This document shows positions 15,634-23,586 of a stretch of DNA of 37,040 nt, in pieces. Where the stretch lies: assembly GCA_017427165.1 (NCBI GenBank), contig JAFRTK010000011.1:1-37040 (forward strand). The letters are read 5' to 3'. Within the stretch, counting starts at the first letter, position 1; every line of letters begins with the position of its first letter. This DNA comes from Clostridia bacterium (lineage in GTDB: Bacteria > Bacillota > Clostridia > Christensenellales > Aristaeellaceae). The position numbers and the translations under genes are program-made. Under the pieces are notes generated by a model. It searched no databases. It had not been told where the DNA came from and saw only the letters and a list, made by a program, of their open reading frames with translations.

Positions 15634-17007
15634 ATGAAGCTTTCTTTGAAGCAGAAAGTTGCCTTTGGCTTAGGCGCGGTCGGCAAGGATATGGTCTATG
15701 CCCTCAGCGCCAGCTACGTCATGTTCTATTACCAGGATACGCTGCACCTCAGCGCCACGTTTGTCGGCCTGATCCTGATGATCGCCCGGGTCTTTGACGC
15801 GCTCAACGATCCGTTCATGGGTATTCTCGTCGCGAAAACCAAAACCCGCTGGGGCCGTTTCCGTCCCTGGCTTTTCAGCGGCACCGTGCTGAACGCCGTT
15901 GTGCTTTACGCGCTGTTCTCCGCGCCGTTTGACGCGCCCGCCGGAACGCTCATGGTTTACTTCTCCGTGGTCTACATCCTCTGGGGCGTCACTTACACGA
16001 TGATGGATATCCCCTACTGGAGCATGATCCCCGCCGTCACCGATACGCCGAAGGACCGGGAAAACCTCTCTGTTGTCGGCCGCACCTGCGCCGGCGTCGG
16101 CTCCGCCCTCATCGCGATGTTCACCATGCTGGCCGTCGGCATCTTCGGCGGCGGCAACGACATCATCGGTTTCCGTTATGTCGCCCTGGCGGTCGCCGTG
16201 ATCTTCGTGATTACGGAAATCATCTGCTGCATCTTCATGAAGGAGAACGACACCGGCAAAATGCAGGTTGCCTCCGTCCGGGAAATGTTCAAAGCCCTCT
16301 TCGGCAACGACCAGGCGCTCATCGTAGTCTGCACCATCGTGCTCATCAACATGTCGCTGTACCTCACCAGCAACTTCATCATCTACTTCTTCAAATATGA
16401 CTTCGGCGGTGAAGGCTGGAAGGGCAGCTATACTCTGTTCTCCACCATCGGCGGCGCCTTCCAGATTCTCGGCATGATGGTCCTTTATCCCATTCTCCGG
16501 GGCCGCAAAGTGCCGAATGAGAAAATCTTCCTGGTCGCCATCGCAATGGCCGTCTTCGGTTATGCCGTCCTGCTGGCGCTCTGCTTCACCGGCTTCACGC
16601 ACAACCTGATCCTGCTCGCTGTTCCCGGTGCCGCGGTCTTTGCCGCCAACGGCGTGCTCAGCGTGCTCACCACCGTGTTCCTCTCCGGCTCCGTCGATTA
16701 CGGGGAGCTGCGCACCGGCCGCCGGGAGGAAAGCGTGATCTTCTCCATGCAGACCTTCGTGGTCAAGGCGGCCAGCGGTGTCGCGGTATTCCTCACCGGT
16801 ATCGGCCTGGACCTCATCGGCCTCGTCGGCAATACAGATGAGGAAGCCACCATCGTTCAGCAGTCAGCTTCCACCCTCACCGGCCTCCGCCTGCTGATGA
16901 CAATCCTCCCGATTATCGGCCTGTTCGTGGCCGTCATGGTATTCAAAAAGAAATTCAAGCTGACGGACGCCTATTCCGAGGAAATCCACCGTCAGCTCCG
17001 CGGCTGA
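15634..17007 (+). CDS. GPH-family sugar:cation symporter (MelB-like)
   Basis: 457 residues from ATG 15634, with AGGAGG six bases upstream; an in-frame ATG further up precedes the promoter. Twelve membrane helices are expected, and the hydrophobic pattern fits. The N-terminal region GLGAVGKDMVYAL and RVFDALNDPFMG, followed by KTKTRWGRFRPW, is diagnostic of the glycoside-pentoside-hexuronide:cation symporters. Asp55 and Asp59 fall at the same residue numbers as the cation-binding pair of Salmonella MelB. It imports a glycoside, pentoside or glucuronide with Na+ or H+. No glycosidase is adjacent, so the substrate cannot be narrowed. Single-gene transcription unit. Confidence 0.93.
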   Translation: MKLSLKQKVAFGLGAVGKDMVYALSASYVMFYYQDTLHLSATFVGLILMIARVFDALNDPFMGILVAKTKTRWGRFRPWLFSGTVLNAVVLYALFSAPFDAPAGTLMVYFSVVYILWGVTYTMMDIPYWSMIPAVTDTPKDRENLSVVGRTCAGVGSALIAMFTMLAVGIFGGGNDIIGFRYVALAVAVIFVITEIICCIFMKENDTGKMQVASVREMFKALFGNDQALIVVCTIVLINMSLYLTSNFIIYFFKYDFGGEGWKGSYTLFSTIGGAFQILGMMVLYPILRGRKVPNEKIFLVAIAMAVFGYAVLLALCFTGFTHNLILLAVPGAAVFAANGVLSVLTTVFLSGSVDYGELRTGRREESVIFSMQTFVVKAASGVAVFLTGIGLDLIGLVGNTDEEATIVQQSASTLTGLRLLMTILPIIGLFVAVMVFKKKFKLTDAYSEEIHRQLRG

Positions 17008-17036
17008 TCTTCATAGGTTCTCCTCCTTTTCTCCTT

Positions 17037-17065
17037 GCCGCATCCGGAAACGGATGCGGCTTTTT
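17037..17065 (+). terminator. Terminator of the GPH symporter gene
   Basis: Perfect 10-base stem GCCGCATCCG / CGGATGCGGC with a GAAA tetraloop and five T (17061-17065). Confidence 0.95.
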
Positions 17066-17086
17066 GCTGCATTTTGGGTCTTTTGC

Positions 17087-17115
17087 TTGATTCCGGAACG
17101 AAAAACGACTAAACT
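17087..17115 (+). promoter_or_regulatory. Promoter of the polysaccharide deacetylase gene
   Basis: TTGATT (17087-17092), exactly 17 bases, TAAACT (17110-17115). The leader is about 47 bases and includes CCGGAGG before the ATG. Confidence 0.65.
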
Positions 17116-17168
17116 ATCCATACCAGTCCGTCATATCGGACCGCGAATGTTCAACCGGAGGTACACCC

Positions 17169-18551
17169 ATGAGCCGTTCTTCAGTTCTTTGGGACCGTTT
17201 TGTCAAACGGATTATTCCCCTGGCACTGGCACTGCTTCTTCTGCTTTGTGAACTTCCTGTCAGCTCCGCACAGGCAGAGCCCCTGCAGGACTGTCATAAG
17301 GTCACCAATACCTATACCGATACCACCCGCAGCAACAAGGCGCAGATCCGCCTCTGGCAGGTGGAAACCGCCCTTCCGGCTGTCACGGAGGAGATCAACG
17401 GCATCGCTTCCGGCTGGGTGGAGGAGCTTGGCAATTTCCTGCCGGATGCCAAAAACACCGGCAAGAAGAACAGCCGCCTGGATGTGGAAATCCGTTACAG
17501 CCGCACCGGTCTCCGCTGGATGAGCTTCCTGGTACAGGCACGGACCACGTTCCACCAGGACCTCACCGCCCAGCGCATCGCCTCCCGCACCTATGATATG
17601 ATTTCCGGGGAGCGGATCATGCTCAGCGACCTGTTCAATGACACCGCTGCCTGGTCCTTCCTGGCTGACCGCGTCCGGGAATCCCTCACAGCCTACTGGC
17701 CGGATGTGAAGCCCGATCCGGAAAAGCTGAACGCCCTCTGCGAGCAGTCCGCCCTGGAAGAGGCGGAATTCACCCTTCACGGCATGTCCCTCGTGCTGCA
17801 TTACCCGGCGGACCTGCTGTATCCGGATAAGCACACCCTGATGGAGGTCACTGTCTTCTATCCGGAAATCCGGGATATGCTGGCTCCGGAAGCCGCAGAG
17901 CAGACCGATAACCTCGCGTATTACAAAACCTGTGCCCTCACCTTTGACGACGGTCCCAGCTCTGAAAACACCCCAAAAGTCCTCATCAGCCTGATGCAGA
18001 CCGGTGCCCGGGGCACCTTCTTCGCCATCGGCAACCGTGTGGATGAATACCGCTACCTGGTCCGCCGCGAGCATGACAACGGCCATTCCGTCGCCTCCCA
18101 CAACTGGCACCACGGCAATGCCACCAAGTCCTCCGCTGCAGCCCTGCGCCGGATGCCGGAAAAGGTCAACAACGTCATGATCAAGGCCATCGGTATCCCC
18201 GTCCGTTACGACCGGGTGCCCGGCGGCCGTTATCCGCCCATGGTCAAGGCCAAGGTCAAGTGGGCGTATATCCAGTGGAGCCTGGATACCTATGACTGGC
18301 GCGGCCGCTCCGCGGACGAAGTCCTGAACACCGTAAAGAGCCAGATTGACGACGGTGATATCATCCTTTGCCACGACATCAAGAAGAATACCGGGGAAGC
18401 CACACGCAAGGTCGTGCAGTACCTGGAAGAGAACGGCTATATGTGCCTCACCATCGATGAGCTCTTTGCCAAGGACGGCGTCACATTCGAAAACGGCAAG
18501 GTCTACTACCGCTGCAAAAACGGCGATTATTCCATCAAGAAAACCAAGTAA
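17169..18551 (+). CDS. Secreted polysaccharide deacetylase with RsiV/DUF3298-like N-terminal domain
   Basis: 460 residues. A signal peptide or anchor (1-37; PLALALLLLLCELPVSSAQA) leads to an exported N-terminal domain (about 60-240). The segment SRTYDMISGERIMLSDLF resembles the DUF3298/RsiV family seen before many clostridial deacetylases. The NodB domain (about 255-445) follows. Its metal and catalytic motifs are TFDDGP with Asp260-Asp261, SHNWHH with His311 and His315, RVPGGRYPP, DTYDW, and ILCHD with His402. Such enzymes remove N-acetyl groups from peptidoglycan or chitin-like chains, usually outside the cell, which can give lysozyme resistance. The active site appears complete. Own promoter and terminator. 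Confidence 0.9.
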   Translation: MSRSSVLWDRFVKRIIPLALALLLLLCELPVSSAQAEPLQDCHKVTNTYTDTTRSNKAQIRLWQVETALPAVTEEINGIASGWVEELGNFLPDAKNTGKKNSRLDVEIRYSRTGLRWMSFLVQARTTFHQDLTAQRIASRTYDMISGERIMLSDLFNDTAAWSFLADRVRESLTAYWPDVKPDPEKLNALCEQSALEEAEFTLHGMSLVLHYPADLLYPDKHTLMEVTVFYPEIRDMLAPEAAEQTDNLAYYKTCALTFDDGPSSENTPKVLISLMQTGARGTFFAIGNRVDEYRYLVRREHDNGHSVASHNWHHGNATKSSAAALRRMPEKVNNVMIKAIGIPVRYDRVPGGRYPPMVKAKVKWAYIQWSLDTYDWRGRSADEVLNTVKSQIDDGDIILCHDIKKNTGEATRKVVQYLEENGYMCLTIDELFAKDGVTFENGKVYYRCKNGDYSIKKTK

Positions 18552-18561
18552 TCCCGTTCAT

Positions 18562-18590
18562 AAAAGGCCACTGCCAGGCAGTGGCCTTTT
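18562..18590 (+). terminator. Terminator of the deacetylase gene
   Basis: Perfect 14-base inverted repeat 18562-18575 / 18577-18590, flanked by A and T runs, so it can work in both directions. It starts 10 bases after the stop. Confidence 0.92.
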
Positions 18591-18598
18591 TCATATGC

Positions 18599-18629
18599 AA
18601 AAAAACGGAGCGGCATCCCTGCCGCTCCG
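18599..18629 (-). terminator. Terminator of the YtfQRT-YjfF-like ABC operon
   Basis: Perfect 10-base stem 18606-18615 / 18620-18629 with a 4-base loop, followed on the minus strand by seven T (18599-18605). Back to back with the deacetylase terminator. Confidence 0.93.
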
Positions 18630-18660
18630 AAAAGGAGAAAGGGGATAGTTCCCTGGTATG

Positions 18661-19782
18661 TTATCCTTTGGTCAGCTTCAGCCACGGCGGAAGCTTCATT
18701 TTATGTCCGCGGCGGCTCAGTACTACGCTCTGCAACAGGATGAAGAAGCACAGCATGGCTCCCGTCGTAATGGTCTGCCACCACGGTTCACGAAGTCCGG
18801 ATGCCACCACGATCAGTTTGATCGTTGCCAGGATCATAACGCCGAAGAATGTCCCGATTACATTGCCCACACCGCCGGACAGCAGGGTTCCGCCGATGAT
18901 CGAGGATGCAATGGCGTCCATCTCTCCTGCCGTAGCATTGGTCGCGTTGCCGGATACGTTATGCATCATGAAAACAAACCCTGCAATTCCCGCCAGCAGG
19001 CTGCTGATTAAGTGGGCCTGGAAACGTGTCCTTTTCACATTGATCCCCAGAGTCAGGGCACTCTGGCGGTTCCCGCCTACTGCATAGAAATGCCGTCCAA
19101 GCCGGGTTTTGCGCAGTATAACCGCAATGATCACCACCACCAGAAGCGCCGCAATCACCCCGACCTCCATCCGGGCCGGAATAATCACACCTTTCTTGTT
19201 GGGTGATCCCAGGAACATCATTTCAATACGGTGCTGTACGATTGTCAGGATCCCCGGCTCATTACTGACCGTTAATTGCAGCGGTTCCGCACTGACAATC
19301 GTGATCATACCCCGTGCAAAGAACATGCCGGCCAGGGTAACAATAAACGGCTGGATATCAAGGTATGCGATCAGGGTTCCCTGGACCAGGCCGAACATCA
19401 GGCCAATCCCGACGGCAATACAGGCTGCGAGCGCTACGCGTACTCCGTCAGACATCCCTTCAGCCGGCCAGAGCCTTCCCTTCAGGAACATAACCGATAC
19501 CATCGAGACCAGGGCAACAACGCCGGCAACCGAAATATCGATAGAGCCGTTGATCATCACTATCGTCAGTGCGCACGCGATTATAATCAAATGGGCATTG
19601 TTGTTCAGGATGTCAAAAACCTGCTGTGGTTTTGTAAATCCGCCTTTCAGGGTAATGATCGCCACGATATACATCGTCAGGAAAATGCCGATGGAAATGC
19701 ATGTCAGCAGGGTGGCATTGGAAACAGGTTCACGGCGTCTGGCTGTAATTGCTTCGTTTGTGCTTACACTGTTCGCTGTCAT
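18661..19782 (-). CDS. Sugar ABC transporter permease (YjfF/RbsC type), second subunit
   Basis: 373 residues from ATG 19782, one base after the stop of the first permease; AAAGGAGG lies upstream. Member of the branched-chain-like permease family used by ribose and galactofuranose importers, with about nine or ten membrane helices. The hallmarks are INGSIDISVAGVVAL, LDIQPFIVTLAGMFFARG, VGGNRQSALTLGINV and ASSIIGGTLLSGGVGNVIGT. It forms the channel together with the other permease. The two-permease, one-ATPase layout and the YtfQ-like binding protein match Escherichia coli YtfQRT-YjfF. Last gene of the operon. Composition is more AT-rich than in neighbouring genes. Confidence 0.93.
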   Translation of the reverse strand: MTANSVSTNEAITARRREPVSNATLLTCISIGIFLTMYIVAIITLKGGFTKPQQVFDILNNNAHLIIIACALTIVMINGSIDISVAGVVALVSMVSVMFLKGRLWPAEGMSDGVRVALAACIAVGIGLMFGLVQGTLIAYLDIQPFIVTLAGMFFARGMITIVSAEPLQLTVSNEPGILTIVQHRIEMMFLGSPNKKGVIIPARMEVGVIAALLVVVIIAVILRKTRLGRHFYAVGGNRQSALTLGINVKRTRFQAHLISSLLAGIAGFVFMMHNVSGNATNATAGEMDAIASSIIGGTLLSGGVGNVIGTFFGVMILATIKLIVVASGLREPWWQTITTGAMLCFFILLQSVVLSRRGHKMKLPPWLKLTKG

Positions 19783-19783
19783 C

Positions 19784-20857
19784 TCATGCCGCCTCCTTTC
19801 CGATGCTCGTTCTGCCGCTGTTGGAACGCATCCGCAGCCGGCGGAACGCGTCCTTAACCACCGGACTTCCGAGGATAACCAGCAGGATAATGACAATCGC
19901 CTTGTAAGCTTTCACGTCTGTCGAGGGAACCTTCATGGCATACAGTGTGATCGTCAGTGCCTGGATCGTATATGCGCCCAGTATGGATCCGGCCATGTTG
20001 AACTTCCCGCCGCCCAGGCTGTTACCGCCGATGGCAACTGCCAGGATTGCGTCCATTTCGATATTCAGCAGTAACGTCTCATGGTTGATCAGGCTCAGCC
20101 GGCTCACACCGATTACGCCTGAAACAGAACAGCATGCTCCCAGCAGGATAAAAGCAAGCAGCTTGATCTTAAGAGGATTGATGCCGTTCAGTTTGGCGGC
20201 TCCCTGATTGATACCCACTGACTGGATATACAGCCGCAGGGTCGTGGTCCGGAAAACAATTGACAGGATAATTCCAACCAGGATCACAATCAGGATCGGT
20301 GTCGGAACAGGAATTCCGGGAATAAAGCTGCCGATCGCTGTAATGATCGGACTGCCGACGGTAGGCGTCGCCCCGCCGTTAATCCAGTATGCGATAGACC
20401 GGCCGCATGTGAACAGGATAAGTGTGGCAATCATCGGCTGGATTTTGAAAACAGAAACCAGTGTGCCGTTAAAGCAGCCAAAAACCATCGCCACAAGGCA
20501 GCACAGCACAACACCCAGTGCAACAGTCCATCCGGTAATCGGTCCTGCCCGGAGCACCTTCACAAACACGCTGCCGGCAATTGCCGCCAGGCATCCCACC
20601 GAAATATCCTGGCCGCCGGAAGCTGCAGTGACCAGCGTCATGCCCATAGCAAGAATGGCGAGCTCGGATGCGCCGTTCAGGATACTGATCAGGTTGCCCT
20701 GAAGTACCGGATATCCGTCATTATTGGTGCCGATATTCACGGAAAAGAATGAAGAATCCCGTATCAGGTTGAAAATCAGCAGGAGTCCGATTGCCACCAG
20801 CGGAATCAACAGCTGGGAATTATTCTGAAAGAAACCGGTTTTCTTTCTCTCAGGCAT
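19784..20857 (-). CDS. Sugar ABC transporter permease (YtfT/RbsC type), first subunit
   Basis: 357 residues, about ten membrane helices after a short basic N-terminus (ERKKTGFFQNN). Family motifs are SGGQDISVGCLAAIAG, FKIQPMIATLILFTCGRS, GINQGAAKLNGI and VAIGGNSLGGGKFNMAGS. Pairs with the following permease to form a heterodimeric pore. Its ATG is 8 bases inside the 3' end of the ATPase gene, with GGAGG seven bases upstream. The C-terminus is basic and cytoplasmic. The substrate is probably a hexose or pentose, by analogy with the galactofuranose importer. Confidence 0.93.
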   Translation of the reverse strand: MPERKKTGFFQNNSQLLIPLVAIGLLLIFNLIRDSSFFSVNIGTNNDGYPVLQGNLISILNGASELAILAMGMTLVTAASGGQDISVGCLAAIAGSVFVKVLRAGPITGWTVALGVVLCCLVAMVFGCFNGTLVSVFKIQPMIATLILFTCGRSIAYWINGGATPTVGSPIITAIGSFIPGIPVPTPILIVILVGIILSIVFRTTTLRLYIQSVGINQGAAKLNGINPLKIKLLAFILLGACCSVSGVIGVSRLSLINHETLLLNIEMDAILAVAIGGNSLGGGKFNMAGSILGAYTIQALTITLYAMKVPSTDVKAYKAIVIILLVILGSPVVKDAFRRLRMRSNSGRTSIGKEAA

Positions 20858-22355
20858 TTTCTTTCCCTCCTCCCGCGATGGTCCTCATAACATTGGACTG
20901 GGTTAATTCTTCACCTTTCAGTTCTCCGACGATTTTCCGGTCACGCATAACAATCAGCCGGCTGCATGTCCGAAGCATCTCCTCAATTTCGGAGGAAATG
21001 AACGTGATGCTCATTCCTTCTTCGGCCAGTTTCAGCACCAGCCGCTGGATCTCTGTCTTCGTACCGACATCTATGCCGCGCGTCGGCTCGTCCAGGATCA
21101 GGTATTCCGGATGGGTCAGCAGCCATCGGGCCAGGATCACCTTCTGTTGGTTGCCTCCGGAAAGGCTGCCCACCGGGGTATCCTGGCTGGCTGTTTTGAT
21201 CTCCAGTGCCCGGATATATTCATCCGCAAAACCAGACATCTGTGCCTTGGACATCGGATGGAAGAAACCCTTCATTACCTGCAGTGCAAGGATGATATTC
21301 TCCCGGACAGACAGGTCCGCGATGATTCCGTCCCGTTTCCGGTCCTCGGGAAGGTACCCGATTCCCGCCTTCATTGCCTGATAGGGTGTATTAATATTAA
21401 GCTGTTTGCCTTTCATCCGGACTTTTCCGCCGGTCACCTTGTCCGCGGCAAAAATGGCGCGCACGCTTTCACTTCGTCCGGAACCCAGCAGTCCGGTAAA
21501 TCCGTTCACCTCACCCTTAGCAATCTGGAAATCAAACGGCTTTGCTTCACTGCTGCTGAGATTTTCCGCCTCATATAAGGATTCTCCCGCTGCAGAGCTT
21601 TTACCCCGGTTTTTATCCAGATCACTGAGGCCCTCCAGTTCCTTGCCCATCATCTTGGCAACGAGTTCCACCTGCGGCAGTTCCTCCACCACATACTCGC
21701 CCACCAGTTCGCCGTTGCGCAGCACCGTTATGCGGTCACTGACCGCGTAAACCTGCTCCAGGAAGTGGGTTACGAAGATAATGCCCACACCCCGGCTCTT
21801 CAGGTCCCTCATCAGGCTGAACAGCATCTCCACTTCCTTGTCATCCAGGGAAGATGTCGGCTCATCCAGGATCAGAACCTTGCAGTTCATATCCACCGCC
21901 CGGGCAATTGCCACCATCTGCTGCACCGCAATGGAGCATGATCCCAGTTGCTGCTTCGGCCTGGCCGGGATCCCGAGATTCTTCAGAAGTTCATCTGAGC
22001 GTTTCACCATTTTGCCCCAGTCCACAACCAGGTTTTCGTTCCGGCCGATGAACATATTTTCTGCCACAGTCAGATTCGGGCACAGTGTAATCTCCTGGTA
22101 TACGGTAGCGATACCGTTCTTCTGCGCATCCTGGGGAGAATGAATGGCAATCGGCTGTCCCTCTACACTGATCTCTCCGGTATCCTTTGGATAAACGCCG
22201 GTCAGCACCTTGATCAGCGTGGACTTTCCTGCACCGTTTTCGCCCATCAGGGCATGAATCTCTCCCGCACGCAGGGTAAAGTCCACATTGTTCAGCGCTT
22301 TTACGCCCGGAAAGGATTTGCAGATACCCCGCATCGTCAGCAAGATTTCTCCCAT
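20850..22355 (-). CDS. Sugar ABC transporter ATPase with two nucleotide-binding domains (RbsA/YtfR type)
   Basis: 501 residues, the usual length for this class. The first domain has Walker A GENGAGKST, the Q-loop in YQEITLCP, a signature region where the family consensus LS is replaced (GSCSIAVQQM), and Walker B LILDEPTSSLD. The second domain has the degenerate Walker A GLLGSGRSES normal for the family, PEDRKRDGI, signature SLSGGNQQK and Walker B LILDEPTRGIDVG. It powers import through the two downstream permeases from the cytoplasmic side. Start at 22355, with AAAGGGGAG upstream; the extra 24 codons before it fall in the intercistronic hairpin. The 100-base gap to the binding-protein gene holds an attenuator-like hairpin. 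Confidence 0.95.
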   Translation of the reverse strand: MGEILLTMRGICKSFPGVKALNNVDFTLRAGEIHALMGENGAGKSTLIKVLTGVYPKDTGEISVEGQPIAIHSPQDAQKNGIATVYQEITLCPNLTVAENMFIGRNENLVVDWGKMVKRSDELLKNLGIPARPKQQLGSCSIAVQQMVAIARAVDMNCKVLILDEPTSSLDDKEVEMLFSLMRDLKSRGVGIIFVTHFLEQVYAVSDRITVLRNGELVGEYVVEELPQVELVAKMMGKELEGLSDLDKNRGKSSAAGESLYEAENLSSSEAKPFDFQIAKGEVNGFTGLLGSGRSESVRAIFAADKVTGGKVRMKGKQLNINTPYQAMKAGIGYLPEDRKRDGIIADLSVRENIILALQVMKGFFHPMSKAQMSGFADEYIRALEIKTASQDTPVGSLSGGNQQKVILARWLLTHPEYLILDEPTRGIDVGTKTEIQRLVLKLAEEGMSITFISSEIEEMLRTCSRLIVMRDRKIVGELKGEELTQSNVMRTIAGGGKENA

Positions 22356-22372
22356 TCGTTGCTCCCCTTTCG

Positions 22373-22424
22373 AAAAATGCGCGGTGCGGATCGCGGATTC
22401 CTCCACGGCTCCACACCGCGCGTT
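22373..22424 (-). terminator. Intercistronic attenuator hairpin between binding-protein and ATPase genes
   Basis: On the minus strand a stem of about 12 base pairs (GCGCGGTGTGGA with TCCGCACCGCGC, one U-G pair) across a loop of roughly 19 bases, followed by A and five T. Placement inside the operon fits partial termination or 3'-end protection, which would give more binding protein than membrane components. Confidence 0.75.
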
Positions 22425-22455
22425 CATACCTTAATCTTTACTGGTTTTCAGTCTG

Positions 22456-23418
22456 TTATTCGCCCAGGCCATAGGTGGCGATGTCATCCTCAGTGAGGGT
22501 GGTAGCATCAAATCCCTTTTCCTCGGAGATGATCTGGTTCTTTTCGTTCAGGCCTTCAATGGCTTCACCGGCTTCCAGCTTCTGGATCATGTCACTGATT
22601 ACCTGAGCCTGGAAGGGGCTGCACTGTCCATCATAGTTCCAGTTGCCGGCCAGCAGTTCCCGTAGGGCCCACTTGTTGCAGTCAAAGCCCATCACGATAA
22701 CGTCCTTGCCAACGCCATGGGAGATGCCCGCTTCATCCAGGGCAGCCACAGCACCCTTGGCCATACCGTCGTTTTCAGCATAGATGACGTTGAAGGGGGT
22801 CTTCGCGTTGATCACGGATTCAGTGATCTTCTTGGCTTCCGCTTCATCCCAGGTAGCGGTCTGCTGTACAACCTTGTTCATGGTGCCCGCTTCGAACTGA
22901 GCGTCCAGAGCTCCGGTACGTCCCAGCTGAGCATCACTGGCCATTGCGCCCTGGATGTGGATAACATTGTATTCATCCAGTTTCTGGTCCAGCAGCCACT
23001 GAACGGCCAGATCGCCTTCCTTGGACATGTCGGACACGACAGCCGCGGCATACAGGGAAGGATCACAGTCGATCATACGGTCAAACAGGAAAACAACGAT
23101 TCCGGCTTCCTTCGCATCGTTCAGGACCTTTTCCCAACCGGTGGTCTCAGCAGCGGAGATCAGCAGATAATCCACACCATCCGTGATGAACTGGGTCGCA
23201 GCGTTCAGCTGTTCGTCGTTCTTCAGGCTGTAGAAGGTCTTGGCTTCGTAACCATTCTCTGCGGAGAAGACTTTCTCGAAGTCTTTCACATTCGCTTCAC
23301 GATAGCCGGATTCAGACGGCGGGTTGTTCACAATGCCGACCTTGATGCCATCCGCAAGCGCGAGGGACACGGACAGGATCATCACAAGAGCGATAACCAG
23401 AGCCAACAGTTTCTTCAT
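22456..23418 (-). CDS. YtfQ-like periplasmic-binding-type sugar-binding protein of the ABC importer
   Basis: 320 residues from ATG 23418, with GGGAGG upstream. A Sec signal peptide (KKLLALVIALVMILSVSLALA) appears to be cut after Ala-Leu-Ala, and there is no lipobox Cys. The mature domain is a type-1 periplasmic-binding fold: VGIVNNPPSESGYREAN, TGWEKVLNDAKEAGIVVFLFDR, IQGAMASDAQLGRTGALDAQF and YAENDGMAKGAVAALDEAG. It resembles Escherichia coli YtfQ, a galactofuranose/galactose binder, and is a paralogue of the sensor lipoprotein at 26302-27279. First gene of the importer operon. How it stays at a Gram-positive surface without lipidation is unclear. Confidence 0.92.
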   Translation of the reverse strand: MKKLLALVIALVMILSVSLALADGIKVGIVNNPPSESGYREANVKDFEKVFSAENGYEAKTFYSLKNDEQLNAATQFITDGVDYLLISAAETTGWEKVLNDAKEAGIVVFLFDRMIDCDPSLYAAAVVSDMSKEGDLAVQWLLDQKLDEYNVIHIQGAMASDAQLGRTGALDAQFEAGTMNKVVQQTATWDEAEAKKITESVINAKTPFNVIYAENDGMAKGAVAALDEAGISHGVGKDVIVMGFDCNKWALRELLAGNWNYDGQCSPFQAQVISDMIQKLEAGEAIEGLNEKNQIISEEKGFDATTLTEDDIATYGLGE

Positions 23419-23471
23419 GATTCTTTCCTCCCAAAGATTATTCTTTTTTGGCATACCTGCCATTTACCTGA

Positions 23472-23499
23472 ATTATAAAAAAGAATCCCCTGCTTTTGA
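23472..23499 (-). promoter_or_regulatory. Probable promoter of the ABC importer, overlapping the upstream terminator
   Basis: On the minus strand TATAAT (23472-23477) lies 17 bases after TTCAAA (23495-23500 region). The -35 falls in the loop and the -10 in the U-tract of the terminator that ends the sensor operon. The leader of about 45 bases contains a small TGGCA/TGCCA hairpin. Confidence 0.5.
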
Positions 23500-23511
23500 A
23501 TGCAGAGGATT
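23477..23511 (-). terminator. Terminator of the sensor kinase/regulator operon
   Basis: AATCCCCTGC (23484-23493) pairs with GCAGAGGATT (23502-23511) with one wobble pair and an 8-base loop. On the minus strand C and six T follow. About 75 bases after the regulator stop. Confidence 0.85.
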
Positions 23512-23586
23512 TCGATTTTGGTTGAAATTTTTCCGTATTTGGCATGTTTCTCGTCCAAAAAAGGGAAGTATCTTTGGATTATTGGT

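Noticed and set aside
18661-23418. Firm assignment of the importer as ribose- or galactofuranose-specific
   Set aside because: The YtfQ resemblance is only by eye; no kinase, isomerase or glycosidase gene is adjacent to fix the substrate.
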